From positions 1 through 5,607 of the forward strand of contig LBSW01000026.1 of assembly GCA_000990145.1 (NCBI GenBank): 5,607 nt of DNA, in the 5' to 3' direction. The notes under the pieces are model-generated. The model ran no database searches, had not been told where the DNA came from, and saw only the letters and a program-made list of their open reading frames with translations. Each line of letters starts with the position of its first letter. Positions within the stretch are counted from its first letter, which is position 1. This DNA is from Parcubacteria group bacterium GW2011_GWB1_37_13 (GTDB lineage Bacteria > Patescibacteriota > Minisyncoccia > Phycocordibacterales > UBA9973). Below are positions 4,350 to 5,607 of the stretch, piece after piece. A program made the translations under genes and the position numbers.

Positions 4350-4721
4350 ATGAATGAAAAAATAAACACTCTAGACAATCTAGAAATAGACAAAGCTCTA
4401 AAAGAGTTTGAAATGAAATCTAATACTGAACCAGAACCACAAGCTCCCGCGGCAATTCCATCCCCAGAAGCATCCAGCATAAAGTTTGAAACTGACAGCT
4501 ATAAAGCGGTGAAGTTTTACAATGAAACAGATACTCCCAAAATGGTTCGACTGGTGATGAAATATTCCGGCGGATTGATCAAAGAACAAAAACAAGCGGA
4601 ATATGTGCTTTTTGGGCTGGCGATAGTAATATTTGGCATTTCACTTTACTTGTTTTTTGGAGGAGGTTCAAAAAGTCCTACATTCAATGAAAATATACCT
4701 GCGGAAGTATTACCTCTTTAA
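4350..4721 (+). CDS. Small single-pass membrane protein, unknown function
   Basis: I do not recognise a characterised family. The 123-residue protein has an N-terminal cytoplasm-like part with an acidic helix (1-23), a Pro/Glu/Ala linker (27-42), a segment DTPKMVRLVMKYSGGLIKEQ (61-80), one hydrophobic helix about 85-103 (YVLFGLAIVIFGISLYLFF) and a short Gly/Ser/Pro tail. There is no signal peptidase site or lipobox. ATG 4302 in the same frame would add 16 residues but lies upstream of a perfect -10 box; ATG 4350 sits at the predicted transcription start. The pilin gene starts 6 nt after the stop, so the two are probably co-transcribed. A role in pilus or envelope assembly is only guilt by association. 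Confidence 0.75.
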   Translation: MNEKINTLDNLEIDKALKEFEMKSNTEPEPQAPAAIPSPEASSIKFETDSYKAVKFYNETDTPKMVRLVMKYSGGLIKEQKQAEYVLFGLAIVIFGISLYLFFGGGSKSPTFNENIPAEVLPL

Positions 4722-4727
4722 ATAGTT

Positions 4728-5231
4728 ATGTTTAAAATATCTAAAAAAACAAAAAAAGGATTCACGCTGATTGAACTTTTAGTGGTGGTGGCTATTATTT
4801 CACTTTTGTCATCGGTGGTACTCGCGAGTTTGAACAGCGCGCGGGCGAAAGCGAGGGATGCGAAACGGAAGCAAACACTTACTCAACTTAGAATTGCGAA
4901 TGAACTTGCGTTTAGTAATTCACCAACTGGGATATATACAGATACGACTGGCTGGATTGAAGTTCCAACCGATGGTGTTTTGACGCCAGCACTTGTAACT
5001 CCCGGCTACATCAGTTCTCTCGTTTCTGAGACCTCCACGTATCAGTATTGGAGAAAAAATTATACTGAATATGCTTGTATGACATTAAATGATTCAAATA
5101 AATATGGTTTTTATGTTAAACTGGAAAATCCCTCAGCATCTGATCCAAACTTTATTTCTTCAACAGTTGGTGATAGCTTTGATAGATGTGTAGCAAGCAC
5201 ATGGTCTATGAATTACAGAATCGGCAACTAG
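4728..5231 (+). CDS. Type IV pilin-like prepilin
   Basis: The 167-residue protein has a short basic leader MFKISKKTKKG followed by FTLIELLVVVAIISLLSSVV, a classic class III (prepilin) signal. PilD-type peptidase would cut after Gly11 and methylate Phe12, and Glu16 is the conserved fifth residue needed for assembly. The hydrophobic helix spans 12-35 and continues into the helix LNSARAKARDAKRKQTLTQL common in pilins and type II pseudopilins. The globular part has Cys117 and Cys154, which could form the C-terminal disulfide loop, and aromatic-rich Ser/Thr stretches. It could be a major pilin, a minor pilin or a pseudopilin; the sequence does not decide. No SD is seen. No assembly ATPase, peptidase or secretin is in the window, so those would have to be encoded elsewhere. 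Confidence 0.9.
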   Translation: MFKISKKTKKGFTLIELLVVVAIISLLSSVVLASLNSARAKARDAKRKQTLTQLRIANELAFSNSPTGIYTDTTGWIEVPTDGVLTPALVTPGYISSLVSETSTYQYWRKNYTEYACMTLNDSNKYGFYVKLENPSASDPNFISSTVGDSFDRCVASTWSMNYRIGN

Positions 5232-5245
5232 CTTATTTACAAATT

Positions 5246-5280
5246 AGGGTAAGCAAGGATAATCCTTGATATTTTGGTTT
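5246..5280 (+). repeat. Intergenic direct repeat, copy A
   Basis: This 35-bp sequence recurs at 5327-5361 with a single difference (T/C at 5250). It contains a small inverted repeat CAAGGA-TAA-TCCTTG at 5254-5268. It starts 15 bases after the pilin stop and may be a transcript-end structure or a dispersed intergenic element. Confidence 0.85.
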
Positions 5281-5310
5281 TCCTAATAAATTTTATTTAT
5301 TTGACTATTT

Positions 5311-5361
5311 AGGGCAAGCAAGGATAAGGGCAAGCAAGGATAATCCTTGATATTTTGGTTT
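5311..5361 (+). repeat. Intergenic direct repeat, copy B with tandem 16-mer
   Basis: The 16-bp word AGGGCAAGCAAGGATA occurs twice in tandem at 5311-5326 and 5327-5342. It is followed by the same 19 bases that end copy A (5343-5361). The CAAGGA/TCCTTG hairpin is repeated at 5335-5349. The extra 16-mer indicates slippage or local duplication. Confidence 0.85.
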
Positions 5362-5607
5362 GACTGTTTCTAGGAGTCTTTTTTATTTTCCGAGTTCTTT
5401 AATTTCAGGATTTTTGGAAATATAATCATCAATACTTTGAATTACAAAACCCCACAACCTAGGTTTTCCCCAGCCACAGTTAAATACCCACAGCCGTCTG
5501 CATTTTTTCAAAAGCAATTTTTCTTCTTTAACAACTTTCTCTACCTAAGCGCATAGGCGAGAAGCGAGTACGCATAGTTTCCTAAATATCCATCAATCGA
5601 TTTCGGA

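Larger units (their letters stand above)
5232..5607. other. Gene-poor right end
   Basis: No confident gene is present. Besides the two repeats, GACT (5362-5365) and AGTC (5375-5378) can form a very weak stem before six Ts (5379-5384), a doubtful terminator for the pilin unit. On the minus strand, a frame open from 5544 to a stop at 5383-5385 (53 codons, no ATG) ends QSIDDYISKNPEIKELGK. Another minus frame is open from the right edge to a stop at 5541-5543 and contains SIDGYLGNYAYSLLAYALR. They nearly touch and could be one frameshifted gene, but I recognise neither. Confidence 0.5.

Noticed and set aside
5246..5361. CRISPR-like array
   Set aside because: Only two long copies and one partial tandem copy exist, with irregular spacing, and no cas gene is seen.
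5401..5607. Diversity-generating retroelement (reverse transcriptase end near a pilin target)
   Set aside because: The resemblance is limited to about 20 residues, no catalytic motif is in view, and no template/variable repeat pair with adenine-specific changes was found between the pilin 3' end and the downstream bases.

Overview
The window is an AT-rich stretch of bacterial chromosome carrying part of the S10/spc ribosomal-protein operon. It probably comes from Candidatus Patescibacteria (CPR), most likely a Parcubacteria-like lineage. This is inferred from the protein flavour: compact ribosomal proteins, S19 with a long Lys/Glu/Ala tail, a short L24, a small membrane protein beside a short pilin, and gene starts with no Shine-Dalgarno motif. 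No 16S or marker-tree evidence is available. The genes read normally with the standard code; TGA serves as a stop in the S3 gene.

Positions 1-12 look like the last three codons and stop of ribosomal protein L2. Positions 47-627 hold a reversed-order HicB-HicA-like toxin-antitoxin pair with its own promoter. It is followed at 628-702 by a second, recognisable C-terminal piece of L2 (24 codons plus stop). The sequence after both L2 ends is a near-identical direct repeat (1-46 and 691-736), so the cassette sits between two copies of the L2 3' end. Next, 737-780 carries a promoter-like and terminator-like stretch, and then S19 resumes without its first 40 or so residues. The L2-S19 junction has therefore been rearranged (or misassembled), and this is the most unusual part of the window.

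Positions 1049-4291 are an ordinary co-directional run: L22, S3, L16, L29, S17, L14, L24, L5, separated by 1-58 nt. Together they build the small-subunit head and platform (S19, S3, S17) and the large subunit around the exit tunnel and central protuberance (L22, L29, L24, L16, L14, L5). Palindromic or low-complexity repeats lie in the gaps (L22/S3, L29/S17, L14/L24). The L14/L24 palindrome shares a 14-bp core with the hairpin in front of hicB.

After L5, where S14 and S8 usually follow, a new transcription unit begins instead. Its promoter appears to give a leaderless message. It encodes a small single-pass membrane protein (4350-4721) and a type IV pilin-like prepilin (4728-5231), suggesting a cell-surface function. 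The last 376 nt contain no confident gene. They hold a duplicated intergenic repeat (5246-5361) and two short minus-strand reading frames that may be a decayed or frameshifted gene running off the right edge.
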